The notes: generated from the sequence alone by a model not told the origin. Counted from the first letter of the stretch, positions 51,262-60,017 are shown. The stretch: DNA of 64,000 nucleotides from PALSA-612 sp963704335 (GCA_963704335.1 OY969889.1:2480001-2544000); one strand, 5' to 3'. Numbers and translations: made by a program.

Positions 51262-52316
51262 GCGCGGGACAGCGCTCCTTCGGCAAAGGCGCGCGCCTCG
51301 GCGTCGGCTGCAACGAGCTCCTCGACGTCGCGGGCGACGCTCAGATCGAGAGTGTCGAGCGACGCCGCCACGATCTCGGCGATATCGGCAAAGCGGATCC
51401 GTTCCTCCAGGAAGGCTTCGACAGCGACCTCGTTCGCGGCATTGAACACGCACGGTGCGGTCCCGCCGCGCTCTCCCGCCTCACGGGCAAGCCCGAGCAG
51501 CGGGAATGTCTCGAGGTCGGGCGCATGAAACTCGAGCGTCAGCGCCGTCAGATCGAGGTGCGGCACCTCAGTGGCTGCCCGCTCCGGGTACGTGAGCGCG
51601 TACGAGATGGGAACGCGCATGTCCGGGTAGCCGAGATGCGCAAGCGCCGCGCCGTCGCGAAAGCGCACGAGCGCATGGACGATCGACGTCGGGTGCACCA
51701 CGACCTCCAGCCGGTCGTAGGAGAGGCCGAACAGGAAGTGCGCCTCGATCAGCTCGAGGCCCTTGTTCGCGAGCGTCGCCGAGTCGATCGTGATCTTCGG
51801 GCCCATGTTCCAGGTGGGATGAGCAAGCGCATCACTCGGGGTTACGTCGGCAAGCTCGTCGGCGGATTTACCGCGAAACGGGCCTCCGGAGGCGGTGAGC
51901 ACCAGCGATTCCACCGACTCGGGGCTCCTTTCTTCCAGACACTGGAAGGACGCCGAGTGCTCCGAGTCCACGGGCAGCAGCAAGCCTCCTCCCCGTTCCT
52001 GCGCCGCAAGGGCGAGCTCACCCGCCGCAACGAGGCTCTCCTTATTAGCTAGTGCGAGATCGACCCCCGCCTCGAGCGCCCAGAGAGTGGCCGGCAGGCC
52101 CGCGAAGCCCACGACGGCGTTCAGCACGACGTCGGGATCGGCACGCTCGAGCAACTCGGTCAGGTCGCCGCCGACCTGCGTCAAGGGTGCGAGCCCGTCG
52201 ACGGCTTGCGAGCCGGAAGCAGCCGCGACGAGCTCGAGCTCCTGGTTCGCAGCGATGATCTCGATGGCCTGACGGCCGATCGAGCCGGTGGCCCCGAGCA
52301 GCGCGACTCGTTTCAC
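51258..52316 (-). CDS. dxr: 1-deoxy-D-xylulose 5-phosphate reductoisomerase
   Basis: The 352-residue MEP-pathway enzyme has the NADPH loop VALLGATGSIGRQA at its start, LANKESLVAAG, and the metal/substrate site PVDSEHSASFQ. TASGGPFRG and the SATLANKGLELIEAHFLF segment follow. It is somewhat short, with a trimmed C-terminal domain. GTG 52316 lies six bases after TACACT, so dxr has a private leaderless promoter although it follows cdsA by only 29 bases. Confidence 0.96.
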   Translation of the reverse strand: MKRVALLGATGSIGRQAIEIIAANQELELVAAASGSQAVDGLAPLTQVGGDLTELLERADPDVVLNAVVGFAGLPATLWALEAGVDLALANKESLVAAGELALAAQERGGGLLLPVDSEHSASFQCLEERSPESVESLVLTASGGPFRGKSADELADVTPSDALAHPTWNMGPKITIDSATLANKGLELIEAHFLFGLSYDRLEVVVHPTSIVHALVRFRDGAALAHLGYPDMRVPISYALTYPERAATEVPHLDLTALTLEFHAPDLETFPLLGLAREAGERGGTAPCVFNAANEVAVEAFLEERIRFADIAEIVAASLDTLDLSVARDVEELVAADAEARAFAEGALSRA

Positions 52317-52322
52317 GCGCCC

Positions 52323-52328
52323 AGTGTA
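52323..52328 (-). promoter_or_regulatory. -10 element TACACT of dxr (leaderless)
   Basis: TACACT on the minus strand is exactly six bases before the GTG at 52316. It sits in the 29-base gap after cdsA. Confidence 0.6.
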
Positions 52329-52345
52329 CGGCTCTGTCGTTGCAC

Positions 52346-53146
52346 TCACGTTAGGAGTGCGTGGACTACGAAGTACGCGGCCGGGAAGGCAAAGAGAATC
52401 GCGTCGACCCGGTCCAGGACGCCCCCGTGGCCTGCCAACAGCCGTCCCGAGTCCTTGACTCCCAGATCGCGCTTGAGCATCGACTCGAAGAGATCGCCGA
52501 GCGGAGCGGCCAGCGCAACCGCGACACCGAGAAGCAGCGACTCACCGATCGTGAGGAACTCCTCGCGGTCCTCGTAGAGCGTCACGAAGACGACGAGGAT
52601 CGCCGCCAGCGTGCCGAAGACGAAGCCCTCCCACGTCTTGCCGGGAGAGATCGCAGGCGCGAGCTTGTGGCGTCCGAGCGCACGGCCCCCGAAGTACGCG
52701 GCCGTGTCGTCGGCGAAGACTGCCAGCAGCACCGCCAGTGACACGACGAAGCCGAACTCCGGAGTGTCGCGCAGCAGGAGCACGCAGCCAAGCCCGAGCC
52801 CGATCCACGCCGTTCCCAGCAACGTCACGCTGACGGAGACAGTCGCCGAGCCCTGCGTGGCAGCGAGCCCCTTGAGCAGGAACGCGAGCGCGAGCGTCCC
52901 CAGCAGGGCGCCAAGCGCCCACAAGAGCTCCGCCTGCTGCAGCGCGACGAGCACGCCGGCGAGACCGGCGTAGCCCGCGAGTGCGATCGGCCGCAGCGGC
53001 TTCGTCATCGCGAAGAACTCGTGGAGCGCGAGCAGCGCAGCAGGCATGACGAGTCCGAACAGCCACCAGCCTCCGGCCCACAGCGCGGCGAGCACCAGCG
53101 GCAGCCCGATGGCCGCGACGAGCAGGCGGGTGGCGAGCGAGCTCAT
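52346..53146 (-). CDS. cdsA: phosphatidate cytidylyltransferase
   Basis: A 266-residue membrane enzyme with about eight helices. The CdsA signature appears near the C-terminus: KRDLGVKDSGRLLAGHGGVL followed by DRVDAILFAFPAAYF; Ala replaces the usual Pro before GHGG. DDTAAYFGGRALGRHK is also typical. It makes CDP-diacylglycerol, which PgsA uses. It is coupled to uppS by ATGA. Confidence 0.94.
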   Translation of the reverse strand: MSSLATRLLVAAIGLPLVLAALWAGGWWLFGLVMPAALLALHEFFAMTKPLRPIALAGYAGLAGVLVALQQAELLWALGALLGTLALAFLLKGLAATQGSATVSVSVTLLGTAWIGLGLGCVLLLRDTPEFGFVVSLAVLLAVFADDTAAYFGGRALGRHKLAPAISPGKTWEGFVFGTLAAILVVFVTLYEDREEFLTIGESLLLGVAVALAAPLGDLFESMLKRDLGVKDSGRLLAGHGGVLDRVDAILFAFPAAYFVVHALLT

Positions 53147-53895
53147 CGACCGCCGAAACGGCGGCGGCGGCGGGCGTAGGCAGACAGGGCAGCCTCGAGG
53201 TCTCTGGGCGAGAAGTCGGGCCAGTGGCGGTCGACGAACACGAGCTCCGTGTACGCCAGCTGCCAGAGCAGGAAGTTGGATACCCGTAGCTCCCCGGACG
53301 TGCGGATGAGCAGATCGGGATCCGGCATCTCCGGCGCGTTGAGGTAGGCCGCGAAGACGTTCTCGTCGATCTCGCGCGGCTCGACACCGGACTCGACGAG
53401 CTTTCGCGCGGCCTCCACGATCTCGGCACGCCCGCCGTAGTCGAACGCGATCCAGAGACGGAGCGTCGTGTTCTCGGTCGTCTGCCGCTCCAGGCTGGCC
53501 ATCTTGCGCTGCAGCTCGTCAGGTGCGCGATCGCGGCGTCCGATGAACCGCACGCTCACTCCCTGGCGCACCAGGTCGGGGAACTCGCGGTCGATGGTCT
53601 CGCCGAAGATCTCCATCAGCGTGTCGATCTCGTCGCGCGTCCGCGACCAGTTCTCCGTGGAGAACGCGTAGACGGCGAGTGACTCGACGTCGAGCTCGAT
53701 GGCAGCTTCGACCGCCTTGCGCAGCGCCTTCGTGCCGGCCCTGTGACCCTCTGCAACCGGCAGGCCGCGGCCTCGCGCCCAGCGCCCGTTGCCGTCCATG
53801 ATGATCGCCACGGCGCGTGCGCGATCGGAAAGATCGTGGTCGTCCTCGGGCGGCCGGAGCGTCCAGAGCGAGCGGATGCGGGTGAGCAGGTTCAA
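53143..53895 (-). CDS. uppS: undecaprenyl diphosphate synthase (cis-prenyltransferase)
   Basis: A 250-residue UppS with AIIMDGNGRWARGRGLP (catalytic Asp near 34), LAVYAFSTENWSR, LWIAFDYGGRAEI and the C-terminal RTSGELRVSNFLLWQ. It builds the polyprenyl lipid carrier that UppP recycles. A TTG start is inferred 13 bases after frr, with GAGGCGG as a weak ribosome-binding site. Confidence 0.95.
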   Translation of the reverse strand: MNLLTRIRSLWTLRPPEDDHDLSDRARAVAIIMDGNGRWARGRGLPVAEGHRAGTKALRKAVEAAIELDVESLAVYAFSTENWSRTRDEIDTLMEIFGETIDREFPDLVRQGVSVRFIGRRDRAPDELQRKMASLERQTTENTTLRLWIAFDYGGRAEIVEAARKLVESGVEPREIDENVFAAYLNAPEMPDPDLLIRTSGELRVSNFLLWQLAYTELVFVDRHWPDFSPRDLEAALSAYARRRRRFGGR

Positions 53896-53908
53896 GGAGG
53901 CCGCCGCC

Positions 53909-54466
53909 TCAGACTTCCATGATCTCGGCTTCTTTTCTCTTCAGCAGCTCGTCGATCTTGTGCGTGTGCTCGTCGGTGAGCTTCTGGACGTGGTCTTCGG
54001 CCCGATGCTCCTCGTCGACGCCGACCTGGCCGGAGTCCACGAGCTCCTTCAGGTGATGCATGACGTCGCGGCGGACGTTGCGGACGGCCACGCGACCCTC
54101 CTCGGCCAGATGCCGGACGACCTTCACCAGCTCCTTGCGCCGCTCCTCGGTCAGCTGCGGGATCGGCAGGCGGATGAGCTTGCCGTCGTTCGCCGGTTGC
54201 AGACCGAGGTCCGACTCCATGATCGCCTTCTCGATGCCCTTGAGCGAGGACGGGTCGAACGGCTGGACGGTAAGCAGGCGGGGCTCCGGGGCGTTGATCG
54301 TGGCCAGCTGATTGAGCGGCGTCTGCTGGCCGTAGTAATCGACCTGGATGCGGTCGAGCAGCGCCGCCGAGGCACGGCCCGTGCGGACGCCGTTGAACTC
54401 GTGCTGCGTCGTGTCCACGGACTTGTCCATGCGGCGGACGGCATCGGCTATGAACTCGTCGATCAT
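53909..54466 (-). CDS. frr: ribosome recycling factor
   Basis: The 185-residue RRF splits ribosomes after termination together with EF-G. It has FNGVRTGRASAALLDRIQVD, TVQPFDPSSLKGIEKAIMES, IRLPIPQLTEERRKELVKVV and a helical C-terminus (KLTDEHTHKIDELLKRKEAE). It overlaps the pyrH stop by ATGA, the normal rpsB-tsf-pyrH-frr order. Confidence 0.97.
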   Translation of the reverse strand: MIDEFIADAVRRMDKSVDTTQHEFNGVRTGRASAALLDRIQVDYYGQQTPLNQLATINAPEPRLLTVQPFDPSSLKGIEKAIMESDLGLQPANDGKLIRLPIPQLTEERRKELVKVVRHLAEEGRVAVRNVRRDVMHHLKELVDSGQVGVDEEHRAEDHVQKLTDEHTHKIDELLKRKEAEIMEV

Positions 54467-55224
54467 CGGCTGCCTCCCGTCGTCTTGTTCGAGGAGATGA
54501 TGGTTCCTACACGCTCGCCACGGGCGACGCGGCCGATCGTCCCCTCTTCGAGCGCGAAGACGAGGATCGGCACGCCGTTGTCCATGCAGAGCGAGAGTGC
54601 GGTCGTGTCCATCACCTTGAGCCCGCGCTCGATGGCCTCCAGGTGCGTGAGCTCGGGGATGAAGGACGCGTTCGGGTTTACCCGCGGGTCGCCGTCGTAG
54701 ACGCCGTCCACGGCGTTCTTCGCCATCAGGATCGCCTCGGCGCCGATCTCGAGCGCCCGCAGCGCCGCGGCGGTGTCGGTCGTGAAGAACGGGTTGCCCG
54801 TCCCGCCGGCGAAGATCACGATCCGGCCCTTCTCCAGGTGCCGCATGGCGCGCCGGCGGATGTACGGCTCCGCAACCTCGGCCACCGTCAGGGCCGAGAG
54901 CACGCGGGTCTGCGCTCCCCGCCGCTCCAGCGCGTCCTGCACGGTCACCGAGTTGAGCACGCTCGCGAGCATCCCCGCATAGTCGGCCGTCGCACGGTCC
55001 ATCCCGTCCGCCGCCCGTTCCATGCCGCGGATGATGTTGCCGCCGCCGACGACGATCGCGATCTGCGTACCGTCCTCGTGGACGGACACGATCTCGCCGG
55101 CGAGCGACTCGATGCGCTCCTGGTCGATGCCGAACTCGCGGTCGCCGCTCAGGGCTTCCCCGGAGAGCTTGAGCACGACGCGGGAAAACGCGGCCGGTAC
55201 GACCGTCTGGGGGTCGGCGCTCAT
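54463..55224 (-). CDS. pyrH: UMP kinase
   Basis: The 253-residue kinase belongs to the amino-acid-kinase fold: RVVLKLSGEALSGDREFGID, IVVGGGNIIRG, GGTGNPFFTTDTAAALRALE and VDGVYDGDPRVNPNA. It phosphorylates UMP to UDP and is normally GTP-activated. It starts four bases after the tsf stop. Confidence 0.97.
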   Translation of the reverse strand: MSADPQTVVPAAFSRVVLKLSGEALSGDREFGIDQERIESLAGEIVSVHEDGTQIAIVVGGGNIIRGMERAADGMDRATADYAGMLASVLNSVTVQDALERRGAQTRVLSALTVAEVAEPYIRRRAMRHLEKGRIVIFAGGTGNPFFTTDTAAALRALEIGAEAILMAKNAVDGVYDGDPRVNPNASFIPELTHLEAIERGLKVMDTTALSLCMDNGVPILVFALEEGTIGRVARGERVGTIISSNKTTGGSR

Positions 55225-55228
55225 GGCC

Positions 55229-56026
55229 CTACTCTGCCACTGCGAAGCGCGCGAACTCGATGATCTCGAGGCCGGCTTCGTCGAGGACGTCCCCGACCCG
55301 CCGGTCGGTGTCGTGAATCCACGCCTGCTCGGCGAGCACGTGCCCCTCGAACCACTTGTCGAGCCTGCCGGCGACGATCTTCTCGCGGACCTGCTCCGGC
55401 TTGTCGAGTACGTCGTCTTGCTTCGACAGGATGTCCTGCTCCGCCTCGACCTCCGCCTCCGGAACGTTCTCCTTGCTCACGTAGACCGGCGCCGCAGCCG
55501 CGATGTGCATCGCCACCTTGTACGCCAGATCGGGCTCGCCCTTGGCGTGCAGCAGCACGCCGAGCTTGTTGGCAGGGGGGTGGACGTACGCGGTGAGGAT
55601 CTCGTGCTCGGCGCCTTCGTAGCGCGCGGCTCCGACCACGGCGATGTTCTCGCCCAGGCGGGCGACGAGCTCGACGCGCTCGTCCTCGAGCGAGTCGACG
55701 GCGTTGACCCCGTCCTTCAGCACGGCGCCGAGCACGCGTTGCGCGTAGACGAGGAAGTCCTCGTTGTTCGAGACGGGCTCCGTCTCACAGCCGACGGCCA
55801 CCATCGCCGCCACGCTCTCCTCGCTGATCGAGTAGCCCACCTTGCCCTCGGTCGTGTCGCGGCCCGAGCGCTTGGCAGCGTCGGCCACACCCTTCTCGCG
55901 CAGCAACGTGCGGGCGGCATCGAGGTCGCCCCCCGTCTCCTCGAGCGCGCGCTTGCAGTCCATCATCCCCGCGCCGGTCTGGTCGCGGAGCTCCTTGACG
56001 AGGCTGGCGGCAATCGTGGTCGACAT
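55229..56026 (-). CDS. tsf: elongation factor Ts
   Basis: The 265-residue EF-Ts exchanges GDP for GTP on EF-Tu. It has the N-terminal UBA-like region with LRDQTGAGMMDCKRALEETG and the VGCETEPVSNNEDFL core motif. The dimerisation part is typical of the longer two-subdomain type. It starts on the last base of the rpsB stop codon (TGATG). Confidence 0.97.
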   Translation of the reverse strand: MSTTIAASLVKELRDQTGAGMMDCKRALEETGGDLDAARTLLREKGVADAAKRSGRDTTEGKVGYSISEESVAAMVAVGCETEPVSNNEDFLVYAQRVLGAVLKDGVNAVDSLEDERVELVARLGENIAVVGAARYEGAEHEILTAYVHPPANKLGVLLHAKGEPDLAYKVAMHIAAAAPVYVSKENVPEAEVEAEQDILSKQDDVLDKPEQVREKIVAGRLDKWFEGHVLAEQAWIHDTDRRVGDVLDEAGLEIIEFARFAVAE

Positions 56027-56958
56027 CAGGTCTTCACCTCCGCCGGCTGCTCGGCCTGCTCGTCCGCCGGCTCCTCTGCAGGCTCCACCGCCGCCTCTGC
56101 GGGCTCGGCGGTGTCTGCGGGCTCCACCGTGGCCTCTGCGGGCTCCACGGCCTGCTCAGCCTCTGCAGGCTCGGCGGTCTCGCCAGCCTCTGCAGGCTCG
56201 GCGGTCTCGCCCGCCTCTTCAGCCTCTGCCGGCTCCTCGGGCGCGGCCTGCGCCTGCGCCATCTCACCGGGGCTGACGAGCTGCTTGCCCGCCTCGACGC
56301 CGTCGGCGAGCACTCGCGCGACGAGCGAGCACGAGCGGATGGCGTCGTCGTTGCCGGGAATGACGTGGTCGGCCTCGTCCGGATCGGCATTCGTGTCCAC
56401 GAGGCCGATGATCGGGATGTTGAGCCGCCGTGCCTCCCGCACCGCGAGCTGCTCCTTGCGAAGGTCGAGGACGACGACCGCGTCCGGCTGGCGCTTCATG
56501 TCCGCAACGCCGCCGAGGTTCGCCTCGAGCTTCTCCAGCTCGGACTCCATGGCGATTCGCTCCTTCGACGGCAGCAGGTCGAGCTGCCCTTCCGTCTTCA
56601 AGCGCCGCAGCTCGTGGAGGTGCTCGATCCGTTCGGAGAGCGTCCGCCAGTTCGTCAGCAGCCCTCCCAGCCAGCGGTTGTTGACGTACGGCATGCCGAC
56701 GCGCTTCGCCTGCTCGGAGACGGCGTCCTGCGCCTGCTTCTTCGTGCCCACGAAGAGCACGGTCCCGCGCCGGGCTGCAATGTTGGAGACGAGCGTGTGC
56801 GCCTCCTCGAGCAGCGCCTGGGTCTGGGTGAGGTCGATGATGTAGATGCCGCCGCGCTCTCCGAAGATGAATCGCTTCATCTTCGGGTTCCAGCGACGCG
56901 TCTGGTGGCCGAAATGAACGCCGGCCTCCAGGAGGTCCTTCATGGACACGACAGACAC
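56026..56958 (-). CDS. rpsB: 30S ribosomal protein S2 with long acidic repeat tail
   Basis: The 310-residue S2 has a standard core (1 to about 228): MKDLLEAGVHFGHQTRRWNP, NNRWLGGLLTNWRTL, KEQLAVREARRLNIPIIGLV, DTNADPD. It then carries an added C-terminus of about 80 residues made of Glu/Ala/Pro repeats (ETAEPAEAG units). Such tails occur on actinobacterial S2 but this one is long and partly in exact DNA repeats. GTG 56958 has AAGGGAG eight bases upstream. The leader (56959-57065) has two hairpins, near 56995-57025, that could serve S2 autoregulation. Confidence 0.95.
   Translation of the reverse strand: MSVVSMKDLLEAGVHFGHQTRRWNPKMKRFIFGERGGIYIIDLTQTQALLEEAHTLVSNIAARRGTVLFVGTKKQAQDAVSEQAKRVGMPYVNNRWLGGLLTNWRTLSERIEHLHELRRLKTEGQLDLLPSKERIAMESELEKLEANLGGVADMKRQPDAVVVLDLRKEQLAVREARRLNIPIIGLVDTNADPDEADHVIPGNDDAIRSCSLVARVLADGVEAGKQLVSPGEMAQAQAAPEEPAEAEEAGETAEPAEAGETAEPAEAEQAVEPAEATVEPADTAEPAEAAVEPAEEPADEQAEQPAEVKT
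56159..56212 (-). repeat. 27-base tandem repeat inside rpsB
   Basis: Two 27-base units differ only in the last base and encode nine-residue AEPAEAGET-like units. Degenerate versions continue to about 56040. The sequence is prone to slippage in steps that keep the frame. Confidence 0.8.
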
Positions 56959-57065
56959 GAGATGTGCTCCCTTCGGTTGATTTGGACTACTGCCGGCGGT
57001 TCCCCGAGAGAACCGGCCACGAGGGGCCGGCACCGCTCTCCGAGACCCATCCGCCGGGTCGTTGG

Positions 57066-57962
57066 CTAGTCGCCAGATGCTAGCGCAAGTGCTTCTTGCA
57101 ACTCGGCCGGAAGCTCGGATGAGACGTCGATCTCCTCGCCCGTGATCGGATGCGGAAACGCCAGGCGGCACGCGTGGAGAAACTGCCGCTCCAGGCCCAG
57201 TCCCGGAACGCCGTAGATGCGATCTCCGAGCACCGGCAGGCCGATCGCCGCCAGGTGCACGCGAATCTGGTGCGTGCGGCCGGTCTCCAGCTTCACCCGC
57301 AGGAGCGTCTCGCCGGGCAACAGCTCTGCCACCTCGAAATGCGTCACAGCGTCACGCGGCGTATGCGTGTCCAGCGAATGCCGCGTGGGATGCTGACGAT
57401 CACGGCCGATCGGCGCCTCGATTCGCCCACGCCGCGACTGCGGACGGCCTCGTACGAGCGCGAGATACTCGCGCTCGAGCGCCCTGCGGCGTACGAGTCC
57501 CTGCAGGCGGCCGAACGCCTCCTCGCTCCGCGCTACCACGAGCAGGCCCGACGTGTCGCGGTCGAGCCGGTGCACGATGCCCGCGCGGTCCTCCGGCCCG
57601 CCGGTGGCGCCGCGGCCGCGCAGTGCTCCCGCGAGCGTGCCGTGCTTGCGCCCGGCTCCGGGATGGACGACGACGCCTGCCGGCTTGTCCACCACCAGCA
57701 GGTGCTCGTCCTCCCAGGCGATGCCGAGCCCGGCAGGCTCGGGCTCGTCGGCCGGCTCGAGCTCGGCCTGAGGCAGCTCGACGCGAATCTCCTCCCCGGC
57801 CGCCACGCGGTGGCTCTTCGGCCTGGTCTCACCGTCAACGAGCACCGAACCACCTGCGATGAGCCGCTCGGCGGCCGCCCTCGAGCCGACCTCCTCCTGC
57901 TCGGACAGATAGCGGTCGAGTCGCAGGCCCGCGGCCGTCTCCGGTACGTGCAGCGAGATCAG
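57066..57962 (-). CDS. rluD: RluD-type 23S rRNA pseudouridine synthase
   Basis: The roughly 298-residue protein has an S4 RNA-binding domain (LRLDRYLSE ... RLIAGGSVLVDGETRP), and then the RluA-family catalytic motif GIVHRLDRDTSGLLVVARS (catalytic Asp). LETGRTHQIRVHLAAIGLPV and DRIYGVPG follow. It modifies helix 69 positions of 23S rRNA in the family model. No ATG, GTG or TTG occurs in frame near the required start. A CTG at 57962 overlaps the lspA stop as CTGA, mirroring the ATGA/GTGA couplings elsewhere, so CTG is proposed as the start. Confidence 0.9.
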   Translation of the reverse strand: MISLHVPETAAGLRLDRYLSEQEEVGSRAAAERLIAGGSVLVDGETRPKSHRVAAGEEIRVELPQAELEPADEPEPAGLGIAWEDEHLLVVDKPAGVVVHPGAGRKHGTLAGALRGRGATGGPEDRAGIVHRLDRDTSGLLVVARSEEAFGRLQGLVRRRALEREYLALVRGRPQSRRGRIEAPIGRDRQHPTRHSLDTHTPRDAVTHFEVAELLPGETLLRVKLETGRTHQIRVHLAAIGLPVLGDRIYGVPGLGLERQFLHACRLAFPHPITGEEIDVSSELPAELQEALALASGD

Positions 57963-58474
57963 GAGCGAAACGTCGAGGCGCCCTGGCGCCGACGTGGGCT
58001 TCGCTCGCCGGCGAGCATCGTGCCCAGCAGCAACATCACACCGACGATGATGCAGACGTCCGCGATGTTGAAAGCGGGCCACCAGCGGAGGTCGAGGAAG
58101 TCGGTCACATGGCCGAGCCGCACGCGGTCGACGAGATTGGAGACGCTCCCGCCGATCAAGAGGCCTAGCGCGACGGGCAGCACCGGGTGGCGCGCCCCGC
58201 CGCGGGCGAAGAAAACCAGCATCCACACGACGGCGACGGTCGTGATGGCGATGACGGCAGCCGTCGCGTCGGAAAAGAGGCCGAACGCGATCCCCGAGTT
58301 CTGTACGTGATGGATGGAGAACGGGCCGACGATCTCGATCTCGTCGTCCAGCGCGAGCTGGCTGGAGACGATGTGCTTCGTCACCTGATCCGCGAAGACC
58401 GCCGCGGCTGCCACGAGGGCGAGCGACAGCCACTGCGCAGCGTCCGCGGAGAGGGAGCGCTCGGCAACGGACAC
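57959..58474 (-). CDS. lspA: lipoprotein signal peptidase
   Basis: A 171-residue, four-helix membrane aspartyl protease. It has DQVTKHIVSSQL, HHVQNSGIAFGLF, and both catalytic aspartates in SNLVDRVRLGHVTDFLDL and PAFNIADVCI. It removes lipoprotein signal peptides after lipid attachment. The stop overlaps the proposed rluD start. Confidence 0.95.
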   Translation of the reverse strand: MSVAERSLSADAAQWLSLALVAAAAVFADQVTKHIVSSQLALDDEIEIVGPFSIHHVQNSGIAFGLFSDATAAVIAITTVAVVWMLVFFARGGARHPVLPVALGLLIGGSVSNLVDRVRLGHVTDFLDLRWWPAFNIADVCIIVGVMLLLGTMLAGERSPRRRQGASTFRS

Positions 58475-58533
58475 CGCGGCCAGCCCGTCGCGGCGGCTCT
58501 CATCGCCGCGGGGCGTCTCGAGGGGTGCCTCGC

Positions 58534-58893
58534 TCAGCCCCGCTCCTCCCGGCTACGGCACTCGATGCACTGGGCCGCATACGGGATGGCCTCCAGCCGG
58601 TCCTCGCCGATGGGCTTCCCGCAGGTGGTGCAGGTCCCGTACGTTCCAGCGTCGAGCCGCTCGAGGGCGGCGTCGATGGCGGCCAGCACGTGGTTCGACG
58701 CCTCTTCGAGGGAGTAGTCGATCTGGCGGTCAAGGGTGACGGTCGCCGTCTCGCCCAGGTTGTCTCCGATCGGCGCCTCCTCGGACTCTTCTCTCAGCGA
58801 GCCGGCGTTCTCCTCGTGCAGATAGTCGAGGGCAGCGACGACGCGCTCTCGTTCCTCGAGCAGACGCTTGCGGTACGTCTCCGTGTCAGCCAC
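58534..58893 (-). CDS. TraR/DksA-type zinc-finger protein
   Basis: A 119-residue protein with an N-terminal coiled coil (ETYRKRLLEERERVVAALDY) and a C-terminal four-cysteine finger (GTCTTCGKPIGEDRLEAIPY, then CIECRS). It has the DksA layout but lacks the exact DxxDxA tip, so RNA polymerase binding is plausible rather than certain. It lies between lspA and a DUF167 gene, a common neighbourhood for this family in Gram-positive bacteria. Confidence 0.9.
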   Translation of the reverse strand: MADTETYRKRLLEERERVVAALDYLHEENAGSLREESEEAPIGDNLGETATVTLDRQIDYSLEEASNHVLAAIDAALERLDAGTYGTCTTCGKPIGEDRLEAIPYAAQCIECRSREERG

Positions 58894-58899
58894 GCCGCG

Positions 58900-59172
58900 T
58901 CAGCCCTCCATCCGGCTCGCGGCCTCGACGGCCGAGAGACCTTGCAGCTCGACCACCTTGTCCCGAGCCGAGTGGCCCGAGACGATCGAGAGCTCCGCCG
59001 CCCGCACGTCGAGCCGCTCCGAGAGCAGCGCCAGGAGCTCTGCGTTCGCCCGGCCGCGCTCGGGTGCGACGCCGACGCGGACCTTCCAGGCCTCTCCGTA
59101 GCGGCCGACGACCTCGCTGCGCCCGGCCCCTGGGACGACCCGCAACTTGAGGCGTGTGCCCGTGTCCGGCAT
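58900..59172 (-). CDS. DUF167 (YggU) family protein
   Basis: The 90-residue protein has the family's LKLRVVPGAGRSEVVGRYGE, WKVRVGVAPERGRANAELLA and SIVSGHSARDKVVELQG. Structures of relatives show a small alpha/beta fold; the function is not known. It starts and ends close to its neighbours divIVA and the DksA-like gene. Confidence 0.93.
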   Translation of the reverse strand: MPDTGTRLKLRVVPGAGRSEVVGRYGEAWKVRVGVAPERGRANAELLALLSERLDVRAAELSIVSGHSARDKVVELQGLSAVEAASRMEG

Positions 59173-59194
59173 CTCGTCGCCAGTATAGGTACGC

Positions 59195-59653
59195 CTAAGC
59201 GGCCTCTTCTTCGACCACGGGGGGCTCTTCGGCGAGGTCTTCCGCGGGCACCTCGTCGATCGCGTCGAGGGCTGCGTTGAGCAGCAGCCGGATGCGCCGT
59301 GCGTCGAGCATCAGCGACTCGCGCTCGGCCCGGGCTCGTCGCGTGATGTCGCGAGCCTCTATGCGAGCCTCTTCGACGATCTCATCCGCTTCGGAGCGGC
59401 CCTTCTCCCGGACGGTGTTGGCAGCCTGCTCCGCCGAGAGCAGCGTCGCCCGCAGCAGGTGCTCGAGCTCCTTGTGGCGGGTGAGCTCGCCCTCCAGCCG
59501 CTCGATCTTGTCGCCGAGGTTGACTCGGTCACGCCACACCTGCTCGTAGCTGTCTGCGACGTCGTCGAGCATCTTGTCGACGGCGGCGCGGTCGTAGCCG
59601 AACAGCCGGCGCTGGAGCGACACGTGCCGGAGCTCGACGGGTGAATACGTCAT
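59195..59653 (-). CDS. divIVA: DivIVA-domain protein
   Basis: The 152-residue protein has the membrane-binding DivIVA opening (SPVELRHVSLQRRLFGYDRA, AVDKMLDDVADSYEQVW) and a long coiled coil (about 45-125), ending in an acidic tail. In actinobacteria DivIVA/Wag31 marks poles and directs growth; this is a short version. AAAGGGGA precedes the ATG by about six bases. It sits with yggT and sepF, the standard division cluster. Confidence 0.92.
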   Translation of the reverse strand: MTYSPVELRHVSLQRRLFGYDRAAVDKMLDDVADSYEQVWRDRVNLGDKIERLEGELTRHKELEHLLRATLLSAEQAANTVREKGRSEADEIVEEARIEARDITRRARAERESLMLDARRIRLLLNAALDAIDEVPAEDLAEEPPVVEEEAA

Positions 59654-59666
59654 GGGGTGTCCCCTT

Positions 59667-60017
59667 TCACTTGAGGTTCTCCAGGAGGACGCCGTTGATG
59701 AGGTACTGCAGAAGCAGCAGCGCTGCCACGGCCACGATCGGTGAGAGATCGACCGGCCCGAGCGGCGGCAACACCCGCCGAAAGAGCCGGAGATACGGAT
59801 CGCACACGTCGTGGAGGAAGCGCACCACGGGATGCGTGGTGTACGGCGACCGGACCCAGGAAAGGATCACGTAGGCGAAGATCAGCAGCGTGTAGACCCA
59901 GATGAACACGGTGACGAAGCTCTGCACCGAGTCGATCGCACCTGCGATCAGCGTCAAGCTGGCGTACACGTCGCCCACGGCCAGTGAGTTCGCGCCGCTT
60001 GCGCCGGTTCCTTGCAC
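59667..60017 (-). CDS. YggT family membrane protein
   Basis: The 116-residue protein has one or two N-terminal helices (SVQSFVTVFIWVYTLLIFAY) and the conserved LSWVRSP ... HDVCDPYLRLFRRVLPPLG. A last helix (IVAVAALLLLQYLINGVLL) follows. YggT proteins are linked to division and osmotic balance, with no proven reaction. The GTG start at 60017 is uncertain; a T-rich patch (TTCTATTTTTC on the minus strand near 60050) may be its own -10. Confidence 0.88.
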   Translation of the reverse strand: MQGTGASGANSLAVGDVYASLTLIAGAIDSVQSFVTVFIWVYTLLIFAYVILSWVRSPYTTHPVVRFLHDVCDPYLRLFRRVLPPLGPVDLSPIVAVAALLLLQYLINGVLLENLK

